A stretch of 51,765 bases of DNA, from contig NZ_QPII01000027.1 in the NCBI RefSeq assembly GCF_003336675.1, forward strand, positions 1 through 51,765, written 5' to 3'. Positions 7,557-15,812 of the stretch are shown here, piece by piece. Position 1 is the stretch's first letter, and each line of letters starts with the position of its first letter. Source of the DNA: Billgrantia montanilacus (lineage in GTDB: Bacteria; Pseudomonadota; Gammaproteobacteria; Pseudomonadales; Halomonadaceae). The notes under the pieces are model-generated. The model saw only the letters and a program-made list of their open reading frames with translations. It did no database searches and was not told where the DNA came from. The position numbers were made by a program, and so were the translations under genes.

Positions 7557-7662
7557 TGCTCAACGCTGGGCAAAGCAGCAAGAGGCGCACACCGCGCTTC
7601 ATCGGCAACGACGCCCACCCGCCGTCTCTTTTATAGAGCTGGCGGGTGGGCGTTTGCATTTT
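7557..7662 (+). promoter_or_regulatory. nasA leader: ANTAR double-hairpin target overlapping an intrinsic terminator
   Basis: P1: TGCTC-AACGCT-GGGCA (7557-7572), five pairs and a six-base loop with A1 and G4. P2: GGC-AACGAC-GCC (7604-7615), a short stem with the same A1/G4 loop rule. Terminator: ACGCCCACCCGCC (7611-7623) pairs perfectly with GGCGGGTGGGCGT (7641-7653), followed by TTGCATTTT. P2's 3' arm is part of the terminator's 5' arm, so protein bound to P2 would prevent termination. This is the architecture known from the Klebsiella nasF leader (NasR) and NasT targets. The P2 stem is only three pairs, the weakest point. Confidence 0.75.
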
Positions 7663-7688
7663 GCGAATACGCGTCACAGGAGAACGTC

Positions 7689-10571
7689 ATGCACCAGGCT
7701 CTAACCACTTGCCCCTACTGCGGTGTTGGCTGCGGCGTGCAGGCGGAAGTCGACGGCGAGCGCATCATTGGCGTCAGCGGCGATAGCACGCATCCGGCGA
7801 ATTTCGGGCGGCTCTGCGTCAAGGGTTCGGCGCTGCACGAGACCCTGGGTGAGCATGGCCGACTGACGCGTCCCCGGGTCGACGGCGTGGAGGTGGACTG
7901 GGACACGGCACTGGATGCCGTGGCCGACGGGCTTCAGGCCACACGCCGCGACCACGGCAACCATGCCGTGGCGGCCTACCTCTCGGGTCAGCTGCTCACC
8001 GAGGACTATTACGTCGCCAACAAGCTGTTCAAGGGCTTCCTGGGGACGCCGCACCTGGACACCAACTCGCGGCTCTGCATGGCCTCGGCGGTGGCGGCCT
8101 ACAAGCGCGCCTTCGGCGCCGACGCCGTGCCGTGCAACTACGAGGATCTGGAGGAGGCGGAGCTGGTGGTACTGGTCGGGTCGAACCTGGCCTGGAACCA
8201 TCCGGTGCTCTATCAGCGCATCAAGGCGGCCAAGCAGATCAATCCGCTGATGCGGGTGGTGGTGATCGACCCCAGGGTCACCGATAGCTGCGAGATCGCC
8301 GACCTCTATCTCGGCCTCGCTCCCGGCAGCGATGCGCGGCTGTTCAATGGCCTGCTGGCCTGGATGGACGACCGTTCCAAGCTGGATCGGGTCTACCTGG
8401 ACAACCATACCCAGGGCATGGAAGAGGCCCTGGCGGCGGCCCGAGAGGACGACACCTCGCTGGAGGCCATTGCCGCCGACTGCGACCTGGACCCGGAGCG
8501 GCTGGAAACCTTCTTCTACTGGTTCGCCAGCCACCTCCACGTGGTGACGCTCTATTCCCAGGGCGTCAACCAGTCCTCCAGCGGCACCGACAAGTGCAAT
8601 GCCATCATCAACTGCCATCTGGCCGGCGGCAAGATCGGACTGCCGGGGGCGGGCCCCTTCTCGATCACCGGCCAGCCCAACGCCATGGGCGGCCGCGAGG
8701 TGGGCGGGTTGGCCAACCAGCTGGCCGCGCACATGGATTACCACACGCCGGGCGCCCTCGAACGGGTCACGCGCTTCTGGACGACAGAGTCGCTCGAGCC
8801 CACCCTGCCCGACGCGCCAGGCCACAAAGCGGTGGAGCTGTTCGAGGCCATCGAGCGGGGCGAGGTGCAGGCGGTGTGGATCATGGCCACCAACCCCGTG
8901 GTGAGCCTGCCGGATGCCAACCGCGTGCGGGCGGCCCTGGCCAAGTGCCCGCTGGTGATCGTCTCCGAATGCATGGCCGACACCGATTTGCTCCCCTATG
9001 CCGACATCGTGCTGCCGGCCTCGAGCTGGTCCGAGAAGGATGGCACCGTGACCAACTCCGAGCGTCGCATCTCGCGCCAGCGCGGTCTGCTGCCGCCGCC
9101 GGGCGAGGCCCGTCACGACTGGTGGATCATTGGCGAGGTCGCCAGGCGGCTCGGCTTCGGCGAGGCCTTTGCCTATGGGCATCCCAGCGAGATCTTCGAC
9201 GAGCATGCCCGGCTGTCGGGATTCGAGAACGCTCTCGACACCCGGCTCGACACCCGGCTCGACACCCGGGGCGAAGGCAAGCGGCTGTTCGACATCTCCG
9301 GCCTGGCCGGGCTCGACCGCGACGCCTATGATGCCCTGGCACCGATCCAGTGGCCGGTAACGCGGGAGGCGCCGAGCGGCACGGCGAGGCTGTTCGAAGA
9401 GGGGCGTTTCGCCACCCCGGACGGAAAGGCGCGACTGATTGCCGTACGCCCACGGGGACCAGAGCAGGTCCTGAGCGAGGCCCGGCCGCTGCGGCTGAAT
9501 ACCGGGCGGGTGCGCGATCAGTGGCACACCATGACCCGCACCGGTCGTGCGCCACGGCTGATGAACCACCGCAGCGAACCGTTCATCGAGCTGCATCCCG
9601 ACGATGGGCTCCACTACGGTATCGGTGACAAGGCGCTGGCGCGGCTCGAGGGGGCAGGCGGCGAGTACGTGGGGCGTGTGCGGATATCGAAGGCGCAGCG
9701 GCGGGGCGAGGTGTTCGTGCCCATGCACTGGACCGGCCGGTTCAGCGGTGCCGCCCGCATGGGCAGTCTGCTGGCACCCTATTGCGATCCTGTCTCCGGC
9801 CAGCCGGAATCCAAGCACGGGGCCGTATCGATAGCGCCGCTGGCCCCTGGCTGGCAGGCTACGCTGATAATAGCCGATGACCTGACGCTGGATGCGGCAT
9901 GGTGCGAGAGTTCGCTTTACTGGTCGCGCATTCCGCTACCCGACTGTCAGCGATGGCAGTTGGCCGGCGGCATGGACGGCGACAGCATGCGTGACTGGCA
10001 GGGCTGGCTGGCCGAACACCTGCCGGTGGCACCGACGCTTTGGTGCGAGGACGCCGTTGGCGGTCGCCTGCGTGCGGCGGGCATCGAGGACGGCCGGCTG
10101 CGCTGGTGGCTGATGGTGGGCCCGCCCGGCGAACTGCCCGGCCTGGCCTGGCTCGTCGAGCGCTTCCAGGAGGCCGCCCGGGGCGAGCGCCTGGATGCGG
10201 CACGACAGCGCCGCCTGCTGGCCGGCTGTGACGATGGCGCCGCCGACAGCGGGCCTGTGGTGTGCAGCTGCCATCAGGTGGGTCAACGTGCCATCCGCGA
10301 CGCCATTCGTGGTGGCGACGTCAGCGTCGAGGCGCTGGGCGCCCGACTGGCCTGCGGCACCCAGTGCGGCAGCTGTATTCCTGAATTGAAGTCCTTGCTG
10401 GAAGAAGAAATAGCCGGAGAATGCGCCGAAGCCAGTGCCAAAGGGTGTGCCAAAGAACGTGTTGAAGAAGGCGCCGACGGACGTGTCAGAGAAAATGCAC
10501 AAGAATGTGCCGAAGAGGAGAGGGCCCATGCGAGCGCTGAGCCGAAGTCTGAAAACGTTACTATCGCGTGA
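7689..10571 (+). CDS. nasA: Assimilatory nitrate reductase, molybdenum catalytic subunit NasA
   Basis: 960 residues from ATG 7689 (AGGAGA upstream); an in-frame upstream extension runs through the leader terminator and is rejected. Reduces nitrate to nitrite in the cytoplasm. Seen: the N-terminal [4Fe-4S] ligands C8, C11, C15 and C43 (TCPYCGVGCGV), molybdopterin-guanine-dinucleotide oxidoreductase segments (TNSRLCMASAV, GSNLAWNHPVL, NQSSSGTDKCNAI, ATNPVVSLPDA), the C-terminal dinucleotide-binding domain (RDQWHTMTRTGR) and a BFD-type [2Fe-2S] domain at about 857-908 (CSCH ... CGTQCGSC). There is no Tat signal, so it is the assimilatory type. An odd 52-residue Ala/Glu/Cys-rich tail follows and overlaps cobA by 44 bases. 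Confidence 0.96.
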   Translation: MHQALTTCPYCGVGCGVQAEVDGERIIGVSGDSTHPANFGRLCVKGSALHETLGEHGRLTRPRVDGVEVDWDTALDAVADGLQATRRDHGNHAVAAYLSGQLLTEDYYVANKLFKGFLGTPHLDTNSRLCMASAVAAYKRAFGADAVPCNYEDLEEAELVVLVGSNLAWNHPVLYQRIKAAKQINPLMRVVVIDPRVTDSCEIADLYLGLAPGSDARLFNGLLAWMDDRSKLDRVYLDNHTQGMEEALAAAREDDTSLEAIAADCDLDPERLETFFYWFASHLHVVTLYSQGVNQSSSGTDKCNAIINCHLAGGKIGLPGAGPFSITGQPNAMGGREVGGLANQLAAHMDYHTPGALERVTRFWTTESLEPTLPDAPGHKAVELFEAIERGEVQAVWIMATNPVVSLPDANRVRAALAKCPLVIVSECMADTDLLPYADIVLPASSWSEKDGTVTNSERRISRQRGLLPPPGEARHDWWIIGEVARRLGFGEAFAYGHPSEIFDEHARLSGFENALDTRLDTRLDTRGEGKRLFDISGLAGLDRDAYDALAPIQWPVTREAPSGTARLFEEGRFATPDGKARLIAVRPRGPEQVLSEARPLRLNTGRVRDQWHTMTRTGRAPRLMNHRSEPFIELHPDDGLHYGIGDKALARLEGAGGEYVGRVRISKAQRRGEVFVPMHWTGRFSGAARMGSLLAPYCDPVSGQPESKHGAVSIAPLAPGWQATLIIADDLTLDAAWCESSLYWSRIPLPDCQRWQLAGGMDGDSMRDWQGWLAEHLPVAPTLWCEDAVGGRLRAAGIEDGRLRWWLMVGPPGELPGLAWLVERFQEAARGERLDAARQRRLLAGCDDGAADSGPVVCSCHQVGQRAIRDAIRGGDVSVEALGARLACGTQCGSCIPELKSLLEEEIAGECAEASAKGCAKERVEEGADGRVRENAQECAEEERAHASAEPKSENVTIA

Positions 10572-11445
10572 TGCCTTGCAAGCGGGCCTGGCCCGACTCG
10601 GCCTCGGCCTCGGCCGCTCCTTCCGCTGCCTGGGCGACGCCAGGGAGTGCGGCAGCATGCCCTCGTTGGGGCTGCGCGGCGACTGCCGGCCCGGCCGTGT
10701 CTACCTGGTGGGGGCCGGCAGCGGCGATGTGGAACTGCTGACCCTCAAGGCCGCCCGCCTGCTGCAGCAGGCCGACGCCATCGTCTACGACCGCCTGATC
10801 GGCGACGAGGTGCTGTCGCTGATTCCCCCTGGCCGCGAGCGCTACTATGTGGGCAAGGCGCGGGGTCACCACAGCGTGCCCCAGGCCGAGATCGGCGAGC
10901 TGATGGTCAGGCTGGCTGGGCAGGGAAAGTCGGTGGTGCGCCTGAAAGGCGGCGACCCCGGCATCTTCGGCCGCATGGGCGAGGAGCTTGCCGCCCTGGC
11001 CGAGGCCGGGGTACCTGCCGAGATCGTACCTGGCATCACTGCCGCCTCGGCCGCCGCCGCCGGTATGGGCATACCGCTGACGGATCGCGGCCACGCCCAG
11101 CAGGTACGTTTCATCACTGCCCAGCTATGCCGCGAGGGCGGCGAGCCCGACTGGTTCGACCTGGCTCGGCGGGACGAGACTCTGGTTCTCTACATGGGGC
11201 TCTCCAAGGTCGAAGCCATTTGCAGCGGACTGCGTCACGGGGGGTTGCCGGATGACTGGCCAATCATGCTGGTGGCCAACGCCAGCCATGACGATCAGCA
11301 GTCGCTCACCGGCACCCTGGCTGACATGCCTGCCAGACTTGCGGCCCAGCCGCTGCCTTCCCCCTGCCTGATCGTGGTGGGCAGCGTGGTGAGCATGGTC
11401 GTGGCCAGCCCGGCCCGCCCGGTTAGCATGGAGGAGCGCACCTGA
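10528..11445 (+). CDS. cobA: Uroporphyrinogen-III C-methyltransferase (siroheme synthesis)
   Basis: 305 residues. Transfers two methyl groups from SAM to uroporphyrinogen III, giving precorrin-2, the route to the siroheme used by NirB. Seen: VYLVGAGSGDVELLTLKAARLL, DAIVYDRLIGDEVL, VVRLKGGDPGIFGRMGEE, VPGITAASAAAAGMGIPLTDR and LVLYMGLSK, the family signatures in order. There is no CysG-type dehydrogenase/ferrochelatase domain, so those steps must be encoded elsewhere. About 50 N-terminal residues before the catalytic core are extra. Start ATG 10528 is preceded by GAGGAGAGGG; it overlaps the nasA 3' end by 44 bases, consistent with coupled translation. Confidence 0.94.
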   Translation: MRALSRSLKTLLSRDALQAGLARLGLGLGRSFRCLGDARECGSMPSLGLRGDCRPGRVYLVGAGSGDVELLTLKAARLLQQADAIVYDRLIGDEVLSLIPPGRERYYVGKARGHHSVPQAEIGELMVRLAGQGKSVVRLKGGDPGIFGRMGEELAALAEAGVPAEIVPGITAASAAAAGMGIPLTDRGHAQQVRFITAQLCREGGEPDWFDLARRDETLVLYMGLSKVEAICSGLRHGGLPDDWPIMLVANASHDDQQSLTGTLADMPARLAAQPLPSPCLIVVGSVVSMVVASPARPVSMEERT

Positions 11446-11637
11446 CGCCATTCGGCTGCCAGGGGCGCCCTGCACCACAGCTGCGCTGCCAAGGTTTTCT
11501 TGCACCATGTTCGTTCGGAGCGCGGCATTGGCAATGGCTGCATGGGTAGCGTCAGAAAGCACGGCAAGCACTCATTTCATGCTAATGCATGGTTTTCTGT
11601 GACCATTTTCCTGTTTTTCAAGCCGTGCCGGTGAAAT

Positions 11638-11653
11638 TGGCATATAAAATGCC
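11638..11653 (+). promoter_or_regulatory. Sigma-54 promoter of the formate/nitrite-type channel gene
   Basis: TGGCATATAAAATGCC: GG (11639-11640), ten bases, GC (11651-11652), with TGGCA intact and ATGC for TTGC. NtrC half-sites TGCACC lie upstream at 11471 and 11501, 30 bp apart. A start near 11664 gives a 240-base leader. The rest of the 458-bp gap after cobA holds no gene that I can see. Confidence 0.55.
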
Positions 11654-11744
11654 TCTATAAATACGAGCCTGCCGCAACAGCCTGCAGGTTCTCTCGTTCG
11701 GTCAACGGCGACCGCAAGCCTTCAAGGCACGAGATGGGTGGCCT

Positions 11745-11841
11745 GGGCAGCGTTGCCCGCAAAGTCACCACCCCATGATCCATGAATACCAGGCAAAGTC
11801 GCCTGGATCCGCTCGCCGGCTCCAGGTGTTCTTGCGTTCTT
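11745..11841 (+). promoter_or_regulatory. Second ANTAR double-hairpin leader with a competing terminator
   Basis: P1: GGGC-AGCGTT-GCCC (11745-11758), loop with A1/G4, enclosed by an outer helix ATGGGTGG/CCACCCCAT (11734-11741/11768-11776). P2: CCAGGC-AAAGTC-GCCTGG (11789-11806), six perfect pairs, loop with A1/G4. Terminator: GCCTGGA (11801-11807) can instead pair with TCCAGGT (11821-11827), followed by TTCTTGCGTTCTT. The same GCCTGG arm serves P2 and the terminator, so the two folds exclude each other. P1-P2 spacing (30 bases) is almost identical to that in the nasA leader (31). Confidence 0.7.
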
Positions 11842-11903
11842 CGGCATTCCGCTCACGAAGACACGCGTTGTCTCTTGCCCCAGCGAAAGGTATCGAGAAC
11901 TCT

Positions 11904-12713
11904 ATGTCGTATCTGCTTCCTTCTGAATTTGCCACCAAGATGGTGGATGCCGGTGAGGCCAAGCTCTTCATGGCAACCCGGGATGCTTTCATACGGGCTT
12001 TCATGGCCGGCGCCATCCTGGCACTGGCGGCGGTGTTCGCCGTTACCGTAACCGTACAGACTGGCTCACCCATCATTGGCGCCATCCTGTTCCCCGTCGG
12101 ATTCTGTATGCTCTATCTGATGGGCTTCGACCTGCTGACAGGCGTTTTCGTCCTGACGCCACTCGCCTGGCTCGACAAGCGACCCGGGGTCACGATCAAT
12201 GGCATCCTGCGCCATTGGGGCGTCATCTTCTGCGGTAATCTGGCCGGCGCATTGACGGTGGCGGTACTCATGGCGGTCGTCTTTACCTATGGCTTCTCGA
12301 CGCCACCCGATGAGGTGGGGCAGGCCATCGCATCGATCGGCCATGACCGCACCGTGGGCTACAAGGCGCATGGGGCCGCCGGCATGTTGACGATATTGGT
12401 GCGTGGCATTCTCTGTAACTGGATGGTTTCTCTTGGTGTTGTCGGTGCGATGATTTCCACCACGGTCAGTGGCAAGGTGATCGCCATGTGGATGCCCATC
12501 ATGGTGTTCTTTGGCATGGGCTTCGAGCACTCCATCGTCAACATGTTCCTCTTTCCCTCTGCCATGATGATGGGAGGCGATTTCTCGATAATGGACTACA
12601 TGATCTGGAATGAGATTCCGGTTGTTATAGGCAACCTGATTGGTGGGCTCTCCCTGACCGGCCTGACTCTCTATGCAACGCATGTCAAAACAGCGCCGGC
12701 CCGTCAGCTCTAG
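11904..12713 (+). CDS. Formate/nitrite transporter (FNT) family channel, probably nitrite
   Basis: 269 residues, the usual FNT length, with six hydrophobic spans. Seen: FMAGAILALAAVFAVTV, FPVGFCMLYLMGFDLLTGVF (the Omega-loop region with the L-L-T-G motif), HWGVIFCGNLAGAL, ILVRGILCNWMVSLG and FGMGFEHSIVNMFLFP, all family hallmarks; the central His pair partner (FEHSIVNM) is present. Placement in the nas cluster points to nitrite, like NirC, probably export of excess nitrite or uptake; this is inference. Start ATG 11904 was chosen as it opens directly on MSYLLPSEFATKMV, typical for the family; the longer frame lies in the structured leader. 64 bp before the kinase gene. Confidence 0.93.
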   Translation: MSYLLPSEFATKMVDAGEAKLFMATRDAFIRAFMAGAILALAAVFAVTVTVQTGSPIIGAILFPVGFCMLYLMGFDLLTGVFVLTPLAWLDKRPGVTINGILRHWGVIFCGNLAGALTVAVLMAVVFTYGFSTPPDEVGQAIASIGHDRTVGYKAHGAAGMLTILVRGILCNWMVSLGVVGAMISTTVSGKVIAMWMPIMVFFGMGFEHSIVNMFLFPSAMMMGGDFSIMDYMIWNEIPVVIGNLIGGLSLTGLTLYATHVKTAPARQL

Positions 12714-12777
12714 GATTATCAACCTTCAGAAAGCGCTCTGTGCTTCGGATGGAGTGCAGGGCGCTTGACAGGACAGT

Positions 12778-14505
12778 ATGGCCAGTCAGCTAAGCGTGTC
12801 GTTAGGGCAGTACTCCACCAAGGGGCGCAAGGAAATCAATCAGGATTTTCATGGTGCCTTTATTCCAGATGAACCGCAGTTGACTTCGAAAGGCATCGCG
12901 ATTGCACTGGCAGACGGCATCAGCAGCAGCGACGTCAGCCAGGTTGCCAGCGAGGCAGCGGTAACCGGCTTTTTCGAGGACTACTATTGCACCTCGGAAA
13001 CCTGGTCGGTCAAGAAATCGGCACAGCGAGTCTTGATGGCAACCAATTCCTGGTTGCATGCCCAGACCCGGCAGAGCCAGTATCGGTATGACAAGGACAG
13101 GGGGTATGTCTGCACCTTGAGTGCCATGGTGATCAAGTCGGCCACCGCACATGTCTTTCATGTTGGTGACGCTCGCATCTATCGCCTGAGTGGCAACTCT
13201 CTGGAGCTATTGACCAACGACCACCGCTTCTGGATTTCTCGCGAAAAGAGCTACCTGAGCCGTGCGATGGGGGTGAGCGATCAACTGGAAATCGATTACC
13301 AGGCCGTCTCCCTCGAAAAGGGAGATACCTTCTTTCTCCTGACGGATGGCGTGTACGAATTCGTTAAGCATGACTTCATGGTCAGCGCTGTTCAAGCGCA
13401 AGGAAAAGACCTGGGAGACGTCGCAAGACGTATCGTCAATGAAGCCTTCGAGAAAGGGAGTACGGACAATCTTACGGTCCAGATCGTCAGGATCGAGAAT
13501 CTGCCCGTGAAGAGTGACGACGAGCTCTATCAGACGTTAGCCGAACTCCCCTTTCCGCCGGCGCTGGCCCCGAGGATGCTGTTCGATGGGTACAGGATCG
13601 TCAGGAAACTGCATGCCAGTAGTCGCAGCCATGTCTATCTAGCCGAGAATCTCGATGACAATACCCCTGTCGTGATCAAGACGCTCTCGACCGAACTTCA
13701 ACAGGACACGGCGCATCTGGAACGGTTCTTGACGGAGGAGTGGGTGGCCCGTCGTATCAACAGTGCCCATGTGGCCAAGCCCTGCCTACCAAGTACCAGG
13801 CGTCACTTTCTGTATACGGTAATGGAGTTCATCGACGGGCAGACCCTTACCCAATGGATGATCGACAACCCGAAGCCGGACCTGGAAACAGTGCGCGGCA
13901 TCATCGAACAGATTGCCAAGGGGTTGCGCGCTTTTCACCGGCTTGAAATGCTGCATCAGGATCTGCGGCCCGACAACATCATGATCGATTCGATGGGTAC
14001 TGCCAGGATCATCGATTTTGGCTCGGCGAGAGTCGCCGGCATTGTGGAAACGGTCGCTTTCGATCGCGGCCAGCTGTTGGGCACGGCACAATATACGGCA
14101 CCCGAATATTTCCTGGGCGAAAGCGGGACGCCACGCTCGGATATGTTTTCCCTGGGCGTCATTGCCTATCAGATGCTGACGGGCAAGCTGCCTTATGGCA
14201 CCCGGGTGGCGAAGAGCAGGACCCGTGCTGCCCAGAACAGGCTGGTTTACCAGCCTGCCCTCAGCGAAAATCGTGATCTTCCTCCCTGGATCGACGACGT
14301 CCTCAAGAAAGTGCTTCATCCCCATCCTTACAAGCGTTACGACGCACTGTCGGAGTTCGTCTTCGAACTACGTCATCCCAACAAGCAGTTCTTGAACAAG
14401 GCGAGGCCGCCCCTCATGGAGCGGGACCCCGTGCGATTCTGGCAAGGCGTATCACTTGCCCTGTTCATTATCGTTGCCATGATGCTGTTTGGCCGGCTGG
14501 GATAA
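12778..14505 (+). CDS. PP2C phosphatase / Ser-Thr kinase fusion, membrane-anchored, nitrate-cluster type
   Basis: 575 residues. Residues about 5-245 are a PP2C-type phosphatase (GRKEINQDFHG, ALADGISSS, FHVGDARIYRL, LLTDGVYEFV). Residues about 265-525 are a Hanks-type kinase (VYLAENLDDNTPVVIKTL with the Lys, MLHQDLRPDNIM catalytic loop, IIDFGSARV, GTAQYTAPEYF). The HRD arginine is Gln (HQD). A single hydrophobic span near the C-terminus (ALFIIVAMMLFGRLG) would anchor it with both domains in the cytoplasm. Relatives sit in nirBD/nasA clusters of Pseudomonas (the PA1782 type). Its substrate is unknown; the neighbouring channel or nitrate enzymes are candidates. Probably cotranscribed with the channel, 64 bp upstream. 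Confidence 0.9.
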   Translation: MASQLSVSLGQYSTKGRKEINQDFHGAFIPDEPQLTSKGIAIALADGISSSDVSQVASEAAVTGFFEDYYCTSETWSVKKSAQRVLMATNSWLHAQTRQSQYRYDKDRGYVCTLSAMVIKSATAHVFHVGDARIYRLSGNSLELLTNDHRFWISREKSYLSRAMGVSDQLEIDYQAVSLEKGDTFFLLTDGVYEFVKHDFMVSAVQAQGKDLGDVARRIVNEAFEKGSTDNLTVQIVRIENLPVKSDDELYQTLAELPFPPALAPRMLFDGYRIVRKLHASSRSHVYLAENLDDNTPVVIKTLSTELQQDTAHLERFLTEEWVARRINSAHVAKPCLPSTRRHFLYTVMEFIDGQTLTQWMIDNPKPDLETVRGIIEQIAKGLRAFHRLEMLHQDLRPDNIMIDSMGTARIIDFGSARVAGIVETVAFDRGQLLGTAQYTAPEYFLGESGTPRSDMFSLGVIAYQMLTGKLPYGTRVAKSRTRAAQNRLVYQPALSENRDLPPWIDDVLKKVLHPHPYKRYDALSEFVFELRHPNKQFLNKARPPLMERDPVRFWQGVSLALFIIVAMMLFGRLG

Positions 14506-14625
14506 CAGGTCACAGCGGAGCTTGGAGTGGGATTTTCTCCGCAAAGCACCTACCCTGCGAGAAATGGCTGGTCTTGCTGCCCTGATAAACCAGCCAACAC
14601 AGGATTCTAACAGCAAGGAGCTGAC

Positions 14626-15675
14626 ATGGATGATGGCTTCGGAAATTTGGCACTGTTTACGCGGCGGGTGCTGATCGCCGTAGGGCTGGTCGCCCTGGTG
14701 GCGGTCCTGCTCTATCTCGCTGGCCAACTGATCGATGTACTGCTGCTGGTATTCGCCGGCATCCTCGTGGCGGTGTCCATCGATGGGGTCTCGCGACTCT
14801 TCGCTCGCTACCTGCCGCTTTCGCGGTTCTGGACGCTATCCCTCGCCTTTCTGTTGATCGTGCTCTTGTTCGTGGGGTTGGGTGGCCTTATTGGCCCTCC
14901 CTTGATGGCGCAGTTCCCGCAGTTGATCCAGCAGCTACCCGAGGCGCTGCAGGAGCTCGCGGCCACGCTGCTGGACCTGCCCGGCATCGAAGCGGCGCTC
15001 AAGGAAGTGGAGGGCCCAGGCCAGATCATCAACCCGCTGCTGGAACAGTTCACGAAAATCTTTACTTCCACCTTCGGCGCCATCGCCAGCTTCTTCCTGA
15101 TCCTGCTGATCGGCTTCTACCTGGTGATGAGCCCGGCCATGTACCTGAGCAACATGCTGCTGCTGTTTCCTCCGGCTCGTCGCGGGCGCTGGCTGGAGGT
15201 TTTTGCCATCCAGGGAAGGGCCCTGCGTCTCTGGCTGCTGAGCCGGCTGATCTCCATGCTCTTCGTCGGTATTTCTATCAGCATTGGCTTATATTTCATG
15301 GGCGTGCCCATGGCCAGCGCCTTGGGCCTGATTGCTGGTCTACTGACCTTCATACCCTATCTCGGGCCGATCCTGGGCATGATCCCCACCGTGCTGATCG
15401 CGTTCCTGGCGTCACCTGAGCTGGCGCTCTATGCCATCGTGCTCTATTTCGTCGTGGAAACGCTGGAGTCGAACGTGGTCATGCCGGTGGCCGCCAAGGG
15501 GGTGGTGCGCCTGCCACCGGCTTACACCGTCATCGTGCAGCTCGCCGGGGCGGCGGTTGCCGGCCTGGCCGGTGTGATCCTGGCAACGCCACTCGCCGTG
15601 GTGGCGGTCGTCGCTATCCAGATGCTCTATATCGAGGATGTGCTAGGTGACGAGGTGGATGTGTTAGGTAAATGA
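14626..15675 (+). CDS. AI-2E family / PerM-type permease
   Basis: 349 residues with seven or eight hydrophobic spans. Seen: VLLVFAGILVAVSIDG, FLLIVLLFVGLGGLIGPPL, QQLPEALQELAATLLDLPG in the central soluble part, FFLILLIGFYLVMSP and the conserved LGLIAGLLTFIPYLGPILG loop, then VVETLESNVVMPVAAKGVVRLPP. These match the AI-2E transporter-like superfamily, whose members range from autoinducer exporters to Na+(Li+)/H+ antiporters; the substrate cannot be told from sequence. A strong AAGGAG precedes the ATG. It follows the kinase by 120 bp but is probably independent of nitrate assimilation. Confidence 0.88.
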   Translation: MDDGFGNLALFTRRVLIAVGLVALVAVLLYLAGQLIDVLLLVFAGILVAVSIDGVSRLFARYLPLSRFWTLSLAFLLIVLLFVGLGGLIGPPLMAQFPQLIQQLPEALQELAATLLDLPGIEAALKEVEGPGQIINPLLEQFTKIFTSTFGAIASFFLILLIGFYLVMSPAMYLSNMLLLFPPARRGRWLEVFAIQGRALRLWLLSRLISMLFVGISISIGLYFMGVPMASALGLIAGLLTFIPYLGPILGMIPTVLIAFLASPELALYAIVLYFVVETLESNVVMPVAAKGVVRLPPAYTVIVQLAGAAVAGLAGVILATPLAVVAVVAIQMLYIEDVLGDEVDVLGK

Positions 15676-15812
15676 TCGGCTGTGTTGACGGCTTTGATGC
15701 GGCGTCACACCAGGGAAGGCCTTATGCTTGATGGCAGTCAAGCGTAATGTGTCGATTTGTGAGTAGTGTGGAAACGACACGACCTTACAAGACACCGGGG
15801 GCACTCGCTGCC

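Noticed and set aside
7701..9818. A 705-codon open frame antisense to nasA
   Set aside because: Mirror-frame artefact of codon bias; nasA motifs on the plus strand are complete.
10571..10680. Possible frameshift at the nasA/cobA junction or a fused protein
   Set aside because: cobA has its own strong ribosome site and ATG, and both proteins are complete; a simple overlap is enough.
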